Source of the DNA: Ornithinibacter sp.
GTDB taxonomy: Bacteria; Actinomycetota; Actinomycetes; Actinomycetales; Dermatophilaceae
DNA: 64,000 nt
Assembly (NCBI GenBank): GCA_029266735.1
Contig: JAQSWG010000015.1
Span: 1-64,000, forward strand
Direction: 5' to 3'
Shown: piece after piece, positions 27,476 to 36,897 of the stretch
Numbering within the stretch: the stretch's first letter is position 1
Layout of the letters: every line of letters begins with the position of its first letter
Position numbers and translations under genes: made by a program
The notes under the pieces: model-generated
Told to the model about the DNA's origin: nothing
Database searches by the model: none
What the model saw: the letters and a program-made list of their open reading frames with translations, nothing else

Positions 27476-29424
27476 GCGACACCGTCCGGCTCACCGTCGC
27501 GCAGGCGGTCGTGCGCTTCCTGGCGCAGCAGTTCAGCGAGCGCGACGGCGACCGCCGGCGCCTCATCGCCGGGTGCCTCGGCATCTTCGGGCACGGGAAC
27601 GTCGCGGGGGTCGGCCAGGCCCTCCTGGAGGAGGAGCTGCGGGCCACCGACGCCGGGGAGCGACCGCGCCTGCCCTACGTGCTGGGCCGCAACGAGCAGG
27701 CCATGGTCCACACCGCCGTCGGCTTCGCCAAGCACCGGGACCGGCTGTCCACCTGGGCCGTGACGGCATCCGTCGGTCCAGGCTCCACCAACATGCTCAC
27801 CGGCGCGGCCCTCGCGACGATCAACCGGATCCCCGTGCTCCTCCTCCCGTCCGGCACCTTCGCGACCCGGGTCAGCACGCCAGTGCTCCAGGAGCTCGAG
27901 CTGCCGCACGCCGCCGACGTCAGCGTCAACGACGCGTTCCGGCCGTTGTCCAGGTTCTACGACCAGGTGGACCGCCCCGAGCAGCTGCCCGCCGCGCTGC
28001 TGGGTGCCATGCGGGTGCTGACGGACCCCGTCGAGACAGGGGCGGCGACCATCTCGCTGCCGCAGGACGTGCAGGCGGAGACCTACGACTGGCCGGTCGA
28101 GCTGTTCGCCGAGCGGGTGTGGCACGTGCCCCGTCCACCGGCCGAACCGTCGCGGGTCAAGGCGGTGGTGGATGCCGTTCGCTCGGCCCGCAGGCCCCTC
28201 GTCGTCGCCGGTGGCGGGGTCCACTACTCGGAAGCCGAGGACGCACTCGCCGCGTTCGCCGCAGCCACCGGCATCCCTGTCGCCGAGACGCAGGCCGGCA
28301 AGGGCTCCCTGCTCCACGGGCACCCGCAGCTCGTCGGAGCGGTGGGCTCGACCGGAACCACCGCGGCCAACGTCCTCGCCCGGGAGGCAGACCTCGTCGT
28401 GGGGGTCGGCACCCGGTGGTCCGACTTCACGACCGCCTCACGCACCGCCTTCCGCGACGCCGACGTCCGCTTCGTCAGCCTCAACGTCGCCTCCTTCGAC
28501 GCCGGCAAGCACAGCGGGCTGGCACTCGTCGCCGACGCCCGCGAGGGCCTCGCCGCGCTGACGACCGAGCTCGAGGGCCACACGGTCGCCCCGGCATACG
28601 CCCAGCGCATCACCACCCTCTGGGGTGAGTGGGACGCGACGGTGGCCACGGCCTACGACCCTCCGCCGGAGGTGACCGAGCGGCTCGCGCCCGGCCTGCT
28701 CACCCAGGCGGCCGTGCTGGGCGCGGTGAACGAGCTCACCGACCCGCGTGACGTCGTGCTCTGTGCGGCCGGCTCGATGCCCGGTGACCTCCACAAGATG
28801 TGGCGGGTTCGCGACCGCAAGGGCTACCACGTGGAGTACGGGTACTCGTGCATGGGGTACGAGATCCCCGGCGCCCTCGGGGTGGCGCTCGCCGACGACA
28901 CGCGGGACGTCTTCGCGATGGTCGGCGACGGGGGCTACCTCATGATGCCGACCGAGCTCGTCGTCGCCGTGCAGGAGCGGGTCAAGGTGGTCGTCGTGCT
29001 CGTGCAGAACCACGGCTTCCACTCGATCGGTTCGCTGTCGGAGGGGCTGGGCTCCCAGCGGTTCGGCACGAGCTACCGGTTCCGCGGCGACCAGGGGAGG
29101 CTCGACGGCGGAATGCTGCCGGTCGACCTCGCGGCCAACGCGCGCAGCCTCGGCGCCCGGGTCATCGAGGTAGAGGACGCCGAGGGCCTCGCCGCCGCGA
29201 TCGCCGAGGCCAGGGCCGCACCGCGCGACGGGGGACCGGTCGTCATCCACGTGGAGACCGACCCACGCGTGAACGCCCCGGACAGCGACTCATGGTGGGA
29301 CGTTCCCGTGGCGCAGGTCTCCGCACTCGACAGCACGCAGGCGGCCTCCGCGGCCTACACCGAGGCCAAGAAGCACCAGCGTCACCACCTCGCTCCGTCC
29401 GGGTCCGACGAGCGGCTGCCGTGA
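27472..29424 (+). CDS. iolD: 3D-(3,5/4)-trihydroxycyclohexane-1,2-dione hydrolase
   Basis: ThDP enzyme: RNEQAMVHTAVGFAKH, GPGSTNMLTGAA, VGDGGYLMMPTELVVAVQ. Confidence 0.94.
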   Translation: MSDTVRLTVAQAVVRFLAQQFSERDGDRRRLIAGCLGIFGHGNVAGVGQALLEEELRATDAGERPRLPYVLGRNEQAMVHTAVGFAKHRDRLSTWAVTASVGPGSTNMLTGAALATINRIPVLLLPSGTFATRVSTPVLQELELPHAADVSVNDAFRPLSRFYDQVDRPEQLPAALLGAMRVLTDPVETGAATISLPQDVQAETYDWPVELFAERVWHVPRPPAEPSRVKAVVDAVRSARRPLVVAGGGVHYSEAEDALAAFAAATGIPVAETQAGKGSLLHGHPQLVGAVGSTGTTAANVLAREADLVVGVGTRWSDFTTASRTAFRDADVRFVSLNVASFDAGKHSGLALVADAREGLAALTTELEGHTVAPAYAQRITTLWGEWDATVATAYDPPPEVTERLAPGLLTQAAVLGAVNELTDPRDVVLCAAGSMPGDLHKMWRVRDRKGYHVEYGYSCMGYEIPGALGVALADDTRDVFAMVGDGGYLMMPTELVVAVQERVKVVVVLVQNHGFHSIGSLSEGLGSQRFGTSYRFRGDQGRLDGGMLPVDLAANARSLGARVIEVEDAEGLAAAIAEARAAPRDGGPVVIHVETDPRVNAPDSDSWWDVPVAQVSALDSTQAASAAYTEAKKHQRHHLAPSGSDERLP

Positions 29425-30461
29425 GCCGCCCTCCCCTGCGCGTCGGGGTCATCGGCGTCGGCACCATGGGCACCGACCACGCCGAGCGGCTCGCCCTCCG
29501 CACGGCCGGGGTCACGCTCGCCGGCGTGACGGATCCCGACGGCGGCCGGGCCGCGGCGCTCGGGGAACGGCTGGAGGCGGTCGTCCACGACGATCCGCTG
29601 TCCCTCGTCACGTCACCCGACGTCGACGCCGTCGTCCTCGCCTCCCCGGGGGTCGTCCACGAGGAGCAGGTCATCGCGTGCCTCGACCACGAGAAGCCGG
29701 TGCTCTGCGAGAAGCCGCTGACCATGGACGACGCGGCGTCGCTGCGGCTGGTGGAGGCCGAGGCAGCGCTCGGCCGGCGGCTCGTCACGGTGGGCTTCAT
29801 GCGACGTTTCGACCCGGAGTACGCCGAGGTCAAGGCTGCCCTCGCCTCCGGCGAGCACGGGCGCCTGCTCCTCCTCCACAATGTCCACCGCAACCGTTCG
29901 GCCCCCAACACCGGGTTCCGATCGGAGATGATCGTCCGGGACAGCCTCGTCCACGAGGTCGACGCGTCCCGGTTCCTCTTCGGCGAGGAGGTGGTGGAGG
30001 TCACCGTCCTGTCGCCTGCGCCCACCGCGCACGCCGGGGACGGCGTGGTCGACCCGCAGGTGGCCGTCTTCCGGATGTCCGGCGGTGGTCTCGTGACGAA
30101 CGAGGTCTTCATCAACAGCCAGGTGGGCTACGAGGTGCGCTTCGAGGCGGTCGCCGAGTGCGGCAGCCTGACCGCCGGGCTGGCGTCGAGCGGCGTGCAA
30201 GCCACCGGCGTCGGGCCGCGCGGGGGTACGTGGGGTGGCCTCGTGCCGGACGACTACCGGGCTCGCTTCGCCCGCGCCTACGACATCGAGGTGCAGGCCT
30301 GGGCGGATGCCGTGCGGGCCGGCACCGCCGTCGGCCCGTCCGCGTGGGACGGCTACGCCGCGACCGTGGTGAGCACCGCCGGAATGGCCTCGCTGGCCTC
30401 CGGCCGCCCGGTGCCGGTGCGCCTTCCCGACCGGCCCGGCCTGTATGCCGATGCGCACTGA
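29421..30461 (+). CDS. Second Gfo/Idh/MocA oxidoreductase (inositol dehydrogenase-like)
   Basis: LRVGVIGVGTMGTDHAERL, VLCEKPLTMD, MRRFDPEY. Confidence 0.85.
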   Translation: MSRPPLRVGVIGVGTMGTDHAERLALRTAGVTLAGVTDPDGGRAAALGERLEAVVHDDPLSLVTSPDVDAVVLASPGVVHEEQVIACLDHEKPVLCEKPLTMDDAASLRLVEAEAALGRRLVTVGFMRRFDPEYAEVKAALASGEHGRLLLLHNVHRNRSAPNTGFRSEMIVRDSLVHEVDASRFLFGEEVVEVTVLSPAPTAHAGDGVVDPQVAVFRMSGGGLVTNEVFINSQVGYEVRFEAVAECGSLTAGLASSGVQATGVGPRGGTWGGLVPDDYRARFARAYDIEVQAWADAVRAGTAVGPSAWDGYAATVVSTAGMASLASGRPVPVRLPDRPGLYADAH

Positions 30462-30556
30462 TTCATCGTGTGTCCCGGCATCACGACACGCATTCCACAA
30501 CCACATGCGCTCTGACACACTGAAACCACCCGAACGCACGACAAGGACCGATAACC

Positions 30557-32062
30557 GTGACCACGACCCCGACCCGCATCACCCACCTCGTCGGCGGCAG
30601 TCCCTGGACGGGCACCGCCGAGCGGACGAGCCCGGTGTTCAACCCGGCCACCGGTGAGCACACCGGCGACCTCGACCTGGCCTCCGCCGAGCTCGTCGAC
30701 GAGGTCGTCACCTCGGCGAGGACCGCGTGGGAGGCGTCCTGGCAGCGCGCCTCCCTCACCCAGCGCACCCAAGTCCTCTTCCGCTTCCGCGAGCTGCTCA
30801 ACGAGCGCAAGGCCGAGATCGGCGCCCTCATCACCGCCGAGCACGGCAAGGTCCTCTCGGACGCGGTGGGCGAGGTGACCCGTGGCCTCGAGGTCGCGGA
30901 GTTCGCGTGCGGCATCCCGCACCTGCTCAAGGGCGGCTTCTCGGAGAACGTCTCCACCAAGGTGGACGTCTACTCGATCCGGCAGAGCCTGGGCGTCGTC
31001 GCGGTCATCAGCCCGTTCAACTTCCCTGCCATGGTGCCGCTCTGGTTCGTCCCGATCGCGATCGCCTGTGGCAACGCCGTCGTCATCAAGCCCAGCGAGA
31101 AGGACCCCTCAGCGGTCAACGCCGTCGCCGCGCTGTGGAAGGAGGCCGGCCTGCCGGACGGCGTCCTTCACGTCGTCCACGGCGACAAGGAGGCCGTCGA
31201 CGCGCTGCTGACCCACCCCGACGTCAAGGCGGTCTCCTTCGTCGGGTCCACCCCGATCGCGCGGTACGTCTACGAGACCGGCACATCCCACGGCAAGCGG
31301 GTGCAGGCCCTCGGCGGCGCGAAGAACCACATGCTGGTCCTCCCCGACGCCGACCTCGACCTCGCCGCCGACGCGGCGATCAACGCCGGCTTCGGGTCCG
31401 CCGGTGAGCGGTGCATGGCCATCTCGGCGCTCCTCGCGGTCGAGCCGATCGCCGACGAGCTCGTCAGCAAGATCACCGACCGGATGGGCAAGCTCGTCAC
31501 CGGGGACGGGTCCCGCACGTGCGACATGGGGCCGCTCGTCACCGCGCAGCACCGGGACAAGGTCACCTCGTACCTCGACGCCGGCACCGAGGAGGGCGCG
31601 ACGCTCGTCGTCGACGGCCGGGAGGGTGACGTGGACGCCGACGGGGACGGCTTCTTCCTCCGGCCGACGCTCTTCGACCACGTGACGCCGGAGATGTCGG
31701 TCTACCGGGACGAGATCTTCGGCCCGGTGCTCTCCGTCGTGCGCGTCTCGTCCTACGACGACGGCCTGAGGATGATCAACGAGAACCCGTACGGCAACGG
31801 CACGGCCATCTTCACGAACGACGGAGGCGCCGCCCGCCGGTTCCAGAACGAGGTCGAGGTCGGCATGGTCGGCATCAACGTGCCGATTCCCGTGCCCATG
31901 GCCTACTACTCCTTCGGGGGGTGGAAGAGCTCCCTCTTCGGCGACAGCCACGCACACGGCGTCGAGGGCGTGAGCTTCTTCACCCGTGGCAAGGTCGTCA
32001 CCTCGCGCTGGCTCGACCCGAGCCACGGCGGCATCGAGCTCGGCTTCCCGCAGAACACCTGA
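30557..32062 (+). CDS. mmsA: CoA-acylating methylmalonate-semialdehyde dehydrogenase
   Basis: SPFNFPAMVPLWFVPIAIACGNAVVIKPSEKDPS, FGSAGERCMAISALLAV, PIPVPMAYYSFGGWKSSLFGD. Confidence 0.94.
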   Translation: MTTTPTRITHLVGGSPWTGTAERTSPVFNPATGEHTGDLDLASAELVDEVVTSARTAWEASWQRASLTQRTQVLFRFRELLNERKAEIGALITAEHGKVLSDAVGEVTRGLEVAEFACGIPHLLKGGFSENVSTKVDVYSIRQSLGVVAVISPFNFPAMVPLWFVPIAIACGNAVVIKPSEKDPSAVNAVAALWKEAGLPDGVLHVVHGDKEAVDALLTHPDVKAVSFVGSTPIARYVYETGTSHGKRVQALGGAKNHMLVLPDADLDLAADAAINAGFGSAGERCMAISALLAVEPIADELVSKITDRMGKLVTGDGSRTCDMGPLVTAQHRDKVTSYLDAGTEEGATLVVDGREGDVDADGDGFFLRPTLFDHVTPEMSVYRDEIFGPVLSVVRVSSYDDGLRMINENPYGNGTAIFTNDGGAARRFQNEVEVGMVGINVPIPVPMAYYSFGGWKSSLFGDSHAHGVEGVSFFTRGKVVTSRWLDPSHGGIELGFPQNT

Positions 32063-32095
32063 CCCGCCCGCCGCGAGGACCTCGACCGGGCGGGG
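32062..32095. terminator. Bidirectional hairpin between convergent mmsA and reductase gene
   Basis: CCCGCCCG...CGGGCGGG with inner CGAG/CTCG. Confidence 0.6.
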
Positions 32096-32100
32096 TCGGT

Positions 32101-33354
32101 TCAGGCCGAGGCTCGAGCGGCGGCTCGGAAGGCCGCCGCGAGGGAGGCCGGGTCACCGCCGGAGGTGCGCAGCTCCCGGAGGTCGACCCGGCCGCCGGCA
32201 GCGATGACGCGTCCCGCAGCGCGCACGGGCCGGGCGATCCCCGGCCCGTGGCCCACCCCACCGGCGGCGACGAGCCGTTCGCCGACCAGGGAGAGCACCA
32301 GTGGCGCCTCGGGAGTGCCGACGAGCACCTCCCGGGCGTTCGGTGTCGCCACGCCCGTCGAGTGGAGCGTCGCGTCGTACTGGTCCGACCACCACCACGG
32401 CACGTCGGTGAAGCTGTCATGGCGCCCCAGCATCGTGTGCGCCGCCACCTCGCCCTGTCGCCCGGCGGCCGAGAACGACTCCAGCCGGATGCCGAGCGAC
32501 TCGCCGGTGCGTCGCATCCGCACAGCGTCGCCCGCCGCGAACACCGCGGGGTGCGAGGTCCGCCCCGACGCGTCGACGAGGATGCCGTCGTCACAGGCGA
32601 GTCCGGCAGCGTGGGCCAGGTGCTCACGGGGCTCGATCCCGATTCCCACGACGACCGCATCTGCGGGCAACACCGTCCCGTCGATGAGCCGGACGCCGCT
32701 GACGGCGCCATCAGGGGACCGCTGGACGGCATCCGGGGCGGCGCCCGTGCGGATCCGGACGCCGTGCCGCTCGTGGAGGGCGACGATCCACGCGGCGATC
32801 GGCGCGGGCACGCCGCGGCCGAGCACGCGCGCCCGCGCCTCGACGACCTCGACATCGACCCCCCGCATCGCCGCCGCGGCCGCGACCTCGAGCCCGATGA
32901 CCCCGCCGCCGACGACGACCAGGCGCCGTGCCCGGCCGAAGGTGTGCGAGATGGCCAGGGCGTCCGCCACGTCGCGCAGGTAGTGGATGCTCGGCCCCTC
33001 GGAGCCGGACACGGACAGACGGCGTGGCTCGGCACCGGGAGCGAGCAGCGCCGTGGCATACGTGAGTGAGTCGCCGTGCGCCGTGGTGAGGGTCCTGGCC
33101 TCGGGGTCCAGCCCGACGACCTCGGTGCCAGTGCGCACCTGGATGCGGGCCCGCCAGTCGGCGGCCGCCGGCCACACCTCCGGCACGGACGCACCGGGGT
33201 GGAGGAGGACCTCGGTCGACAGGACCGTTCGGTCGTAGGGTGGCCGGTCCTCGGCAGTGAGCAGCACGACATCGGCTCCAGCTGCCGCCAGGGCGCGCGC
33301 GGCCGCACCGGCCGCGGGACCGCCGCCGACCACGGCATACGGATGCCGGCCCAT
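32101..33354 (-). CDS. FAD-dependent oxidoreductase (ferredoxin reductase-like)
   Basis: YAVVGGGPAAGAAARALAAAGADVVLLTAEDRPPYDR; RLVVVGGGVIGLEVAAAA; VFAAGDAVRM. Confidence 0.9.
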   Translation of the reverse strand: MGRHPYAVVGGGPAAGAAARALAAAGADVVLLTAEDRPPYDRTVLSTEVLLHPGASVPEVWPAAADWRARIQVRTGTEVVGLDPEARTLTTAHGDSLTYATALLAPGAEPRRLSVSGSEGPSIHYLRDVADALAISHTFGRARRLVVVGGGVIGLEVAAAAAMRGVDVEVVEARARVLGRGVPAPIAAWIVALHERHGVRIRTGAAPDAVQRSPDGAVSGVRLIDGTVLPADAVVVGIGIEPREHLAHAAGLACDDGILVDASGRTSHPAVFAAGDAVRMRRTGESLGIRLESFSAAGRQGEVAAHTMLGRHDSFTDVPWWWSDQYDATLHSTGVATPNAREVLVGTPEAPLVLSLVGERLVAAGGVGHGPGIARPVRAAGRVIAAGGRVDLRELRTSGGDPASLAAAFRAAARASA

Positions 33355-33413
33355 GCCGCCCACGCTAACCGCACGGCTCCCGATGCCCTGATCCGGTGTC
33401 CGGCTGGGCGTGG

Positions 33414-34184
33414 TCAGCCGAGGAGCAGGACGGCGGCCGACAGCGCCGAGGCGAGCAGCACCGCCAGGTCGAAGGTCCGTTGGCTGATCACCTGCACGGT
33501 CGCATAGCCGAGCAGTCCGCCGGCGAGGACTGCGGGCGCGAGCAGGGCCGCGCGCGTGGCGTCGTCGACGTGCATGAGGCCGAGGGCCACCGAGAACGGC
33601 ACCTTCACGAGGTTGACGATGAGGAAGAACCAGGCGCTCGTGCCGACGAAGCGGCGCTTGTCGACACCGGCGGCCGACAGGTAGAGGGTCATGACGGCGC
33701 CGGCGGCGTTGGCCGTCATCGTGGTGAAGCCCATGCCCGTGCCAGCCGTCCAGGCCGCGACCGGATGCCGGTGCACCTGCGAGGTCTCTCCCTCCGAGGT
33801 GCGGGCCTTCACCGCCAGCTGGAGGAGCAGCAGGACGAGGAGCACGGCGCCGATCGAGCGGCGCAGCGTGGTGTCGTCGACGACGCGGAGGAACAGCGTG
33901 CCGAGCACGAGGCCCGGCAGGACCGCCGGGAGCAGCCGCCGGATCAGCGACCAGTCGGGGTCGCGCCGGTAGCGCCAGCAGGCGATGACGTCCCCCACGA
34001 TGAGGACCGCCAGGATTGCGGCCGTGGACTCGCGGGCAGGGAGCAGGGTCGCGAAGATGGCCACGGCGATGACCGCCAGGCCGCCGATCGCCGTCTTGGA
34101 GAAACCGATGAGCAGGGCCGCGGTGGCCATGAGGGCCGCACCGGCGAGGGAGCCACCGAGCAGCTCCACCCGACCTCCCGGCAT
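33414..34184 (-). CDS. TauE/SafE family sulfite exporter/permease
   Basis: LLIGFSKTAIGGLAVIAVAIFATLLPARESTAAILAVLIVGDVIACWRYRRDPDW. Confidence 0.88.
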   Translation of the reverse strand: MPGGRVELLGGSLAGAALMATAALLIGFSKTAIGGLAVIAVAIFATLLPARESTAAILAVLIVGDVIACWRYRRDPDWSLIRRLLPAVLPGLVLGTLFLRVVDDTTLRRSIGAVLLVLLLLQLAVKARTSEGETSQVHRHPVAAWTAGTGMGFTTMTANAAGAVMTLYLSAAGVDKRRFVGTSAWFFLIVNLVKVPFSVALGLMHVDDATRAALLAPAVLAGGLLGYATVQVISQRTFDLAVLLASALSAAVLLLG

Positions 34185-34190
34185 CCGTCA

Positions 34191-34278
34191 TGCGCGAACC
34201 TCTGCTGGCAGAGGTTCGCGCACGGACCACAGGGGTGCACCGTGTGGTCCTGGGAACCAACCCCTCCTAGCAGAGGTT
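34191..34278. repeat. Nested inverted repeats between desaturase and TauE genes
   Basis: TGCGCGAACCTCTGC-TG-GCAGAGGTTCGCGCA (15-bp perfect arms, 34191-34222); GGACCACA...TGTGGTCC (34224-34250); diverged copy AACCCCTCCTAGCAGAGGTT (ends ~34277). Confidence 0.9.
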
Positions 34279-34309
34279 AGGCGACCCGGCCCACCCGGGC
34301 GGATCCCGC

Positions 34310-35584
34310 TCAGAAGCGGCCGAGCGACTTCTTCCGCCAGGCCTTCTTCGCCGCGAGCCGCACGATGTCCCGGCGCCGGCGGCCCTCCACCTTGTTGGGC
34401 AGTGAGAGCTCGACGACCTTCCAGTAGACCGACGCCGCCTGCTTGCCGAGGCTGCCGGTGACGTAGGGGAGGTCGTAGCGCTCCATGAGGTCCCGGATGC
34501 GCTGGTGGCTGAGGTTGCCGGTCATCACGTGCATGGCCTTGGAGCCGCTGATGTTGCCCGAGCCGAGCATCTGCCGGACGTACCACTCCCCACGGGTCTC
34601 GCCCTCGATGGACGTCTTCTCGAAGGTGGCGATCCCTGGCGGGAAGTGACCGCAGATGATCACGGTGTTCGTCCACACGTTGCGGACGAGGTTGGCCACG
34701 ACGTTGGCGGTGAGCGTCGTGCGGGACGAGCCGGTCGCGGCCGAGAGGACGGGGTGGACGACGTAGTCCTTGGTCGCCTGGCGCTTGATCTTGTCGACGA
34801 CCTCCTTGGCGTCGCTCCTGAACTTCGCCTTCTCGTCCTCGCTCATCCGCTTCTTCGTCGCGACGTAGCGGCCGAGCTCGAGGTCGTAGGCGGCGATGGA
34901 GTACTCGAAGAGGAGGGCGTTGCCGACGTGCCAGATCGGCTGGAAGAGGAAGAAGAGGTTCCACTTCTGGTCCTCGTCGACGCGCAGGATGCCGTAGCCC
35001 AGGTCGTTGTCACGGCCGAGGACGTTCGTGAAGGTGTGGTGGATCTCGTTGTGGCTGTGCTTCCACTGCGAGGAGGGGCTCGCGTTGTCCCACTCCCACG
35101 CCGTCGAGTGGATCTTGGGGTCACGCATCCAGTCCCACTGACCGTGCATGACGTTGTGGCCGATCTCCATGTTCTCGAGGATCTTGGCGACCGAGAGGCC
35201 GGCCGTTCCCAGCCACCAGGCCGGTCGAACGCCCTTGACCTTGACGCCGGAGAAGAGGAGCAGCGCCCGGCTGCCCATCTCGAGGTAGCGCTGGGTCGCG
35301 ATGACCTTGCGGATGTACGCGGCGTCACGGGCGCCGCGGCTGTCCATGACCTCCTTGCGGAGGGCGTCGAGCTCGACGCCGATCGCCTCGATGTCCTCGG
35401 GGGTGAGGTGGGCATCCGCATTGGGCCGGCCCGACTTCTTGTATGCCGGCCGCGGCGGCCGGACGGTGTCACTCGTCACCGACAGGCGGGGGTTGATCCC
35501 GGAGGGCTTGCTCGACGCGTGCTGGGCGCCACTGTGGTGCGCCTCGGTGGGGGAGATGGCTCGGCGTTCTGGGGCGAGGGTCAT
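34310..35584 (-). CDS. Fatty acid desaturase (DesA3-like) lacking the third histidine box
   Basis: His boxes GHNVMHGQW and HSHNEIHH present; MTGNLSHQ is followed directly by RIRDLMERYDLPY without the expected IEHHLFPD segment. Confidence 0.9.
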   Translation of the reverse strand: MTLAPERRAISPTEAHHSGAQHASSKPSGINPRLSVTSDTVRPPRPAYKKSGRPNADAHLTPEDIEAIGVELDALRKEVMDSRGARDAAYIRKVIATQRYLEMGSRALLLFSGVKVKGVRPAWWLGTAGLSVAKILENMEIGHNVMHGQWDWMRDPKIHSTAWEWDNASPSSQWKHSHNEIHHTFTNVLGRDNDLGYGILRVDEDQKWNLFFLFQPIWHVGNALLFEYSIAAYDLELGRYVATKKRMSEDEKAKFRSDAKEVVDKIKRQATKDYVVHPVLSAATGSSRTTLTANVVANLVRNVWTNTVIICGHFPPGIATFEKTSIEGETRGEWYVRQMLGSGNISGSKAMHVMTGNLSHQRIRDLMERYDLPYVTGSLGKQAASVYWKVVELSLPNKVEGRRRRDIVRLAAKKAWRKKSLGRF

Positions 35585-35639
35585 GGGGGAAGTCCTTCCG
35601 GTCTCGCTCGAGGAGTCGGTCGTGGGGCTTGTGCGGGTT

Positions 35640-36803
35640 CTAGAGCTCGATGTCACACGAGCCGGCGACGGCGTTGACGCAGGTCTGCACGGGCAGCTCG
35701 TCGCCGGGCTCGACGAGGGTGATGTCCCCGGTGCGCAGGTCGCGCACCGCGCCCTGTCGCATCGTGACGACGCAGCCGAAGCAGATGCCCATCCGGCATC
35801 CGCTCGGCATGAGCACGCCGGCCTCCTCGCCGGCGTCGAGGATCGGGGTGCTGCCGTCGGCGTCCACGGTCACGTCGCTGGTGAGGAAGGTGATCTCGCC
35901 GCCCTCGCCCGGCTCCACCACCGTCGGACGGAACCGCTCGGTGTGCAGGCGGTCGGCGACGCCGGCGTCGGCCCAGTGCCTCTCCGCGGCATCGAGCAGG
36001 CCGGTGGGGCCACAGGTCCACGTCTCGCGCTCGCGCCAGTCGGGCACGAGGAGGTCGAGTCGCGCGAGGTCGAGGACCCCGTGCTCGTCGTCGAGGTTGA
36101 CCGAGAGCGCGAGGCGACCGCTTGCGGCATACGCCTCGAGCTCCCGCGCGAAGATGACGTCCCCGGCGGTGGGCGAGCAGTGCACCTGGGCGACGTCCGC
36201 GAGCTCGCCGAGGTGGTTGCGCAGCATCCCTATGACGGGCGTGACACCGCTGCCGGCGGTGAGGAAGAGGACCTTCGCGGGGGCCGGGCTGGGGATGGTG
36301 AAGTCCCCGGTCGCCTGGTCGAGCATGACGAGGGTGCCGGCGCGCGCCTCACGCACGAGGTGGGTGGAGACCTTGCCGTCGGGGATCGCCTTGGTCGTGA
36401 TGGCGATGCAGTCCTTCGGGATGCCGGCGGCCGGCGAACCGTCCGCGCGGTGGGTCAGGCTGTAGGCGCGCCAGTGGCGGACGCCGTCGATGTCGATCCC
36501 GACCCGGATGTACTGACCGGGCACGTGTCCCAGCCACCCGCGGCCGGGGCGGATCACCACGGTGACGGCGTCGGCGGTCTCTGGGCGGATCTCGACGATC
36601 CGGCCTCGGAGGTCGGCGCCGGAGCGGAGCGGGTCCAGGAGGTCGAGGTAGTCCTCGGGGACGAGGGGTGTCGCGAGCAGCTCGGCGACCCGGCGGCCGC
36701 TGCGCAGGAGAGTGCGGACCGGGCCGGGTGCCGTGGGGGCGCCCAGGCGCGGACGGGTCACCCCAGGGGCGGGGCCTGGTCGGGCGACAGCAGGTGCACT
36801 CAC
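35640..36803 (-). CDS. Ferredoxin reductase with C-terminal 2Fe-2S ferredoxin domain (desaturase partner)
   Basis: GQYIRVGIDIDGVRHWRAYSLT, LTAGSGVTPVIGMLR, TCGPTGLLDAAE, PSGCRMGICFGC...VQTCVNAV. Confidence 0.93.
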   Translation of the reverse strand: MSAPAVARPGPAPGVTRPRLGAPTAPGPVRTLLRSGRRVAELLATPLVPEDYLDLLDPLRSGADLRGRIVEIRPETADAVTVVIRPGRGWLGHVPGQYIRVGIDIDGVRHWRAYSLTHRADGSPAAGIPKDCIAITTKAIPDGKVSTHLVREARAGTLVMLDQATGDFTIPSPAPAKVLFLTAGSGVTPVIGMLRNHLGELADVAQVHCSPTAGDVIFARELEAYAASGRLALSVNLDDEHGVLDLARLDLLVPDWRERETWTCGPTGLLDAAERHWADAGVADRLHTERFRPTVVEPGEGGEITFLTSDVTVDADGSTPILDAGEEAGVLMPSGCRMGICFGCVVTMRQGAVRDLRTGDITLVEPGDELPVQTCVNAVAGSCDIEL

Positions 36804-36812
36804 GTACCCGAG

Positions 36813-36850
36813 CGTAACCTACGTGACCGTAACCTACGAAAACGTAACCA
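36813..36850 (-). promoter_or_regulatory. Candidate operator: three 15-bp direct repeats upstream of reductase/desaturase operon
   Basis: CGTAACCTACGTGAC CGTAACCTACGAAAA CGTAACCACAG; GTAACC starts at 36814, 36829 and 36844. Confidence 0.7.
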
Positions 36851-36897
36851 CAGGTTCGTCTCAGCGCGCGATGGGTGCTGGTGGGTGCTCCGAGTGA

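Noticed and set aside
30470-30556. Separate operator upstream of mmsA (GTGTC-N9-GACAC)
   Set aside because: Short imperfect inverted repeat, single occurrence, no family motif recognised.
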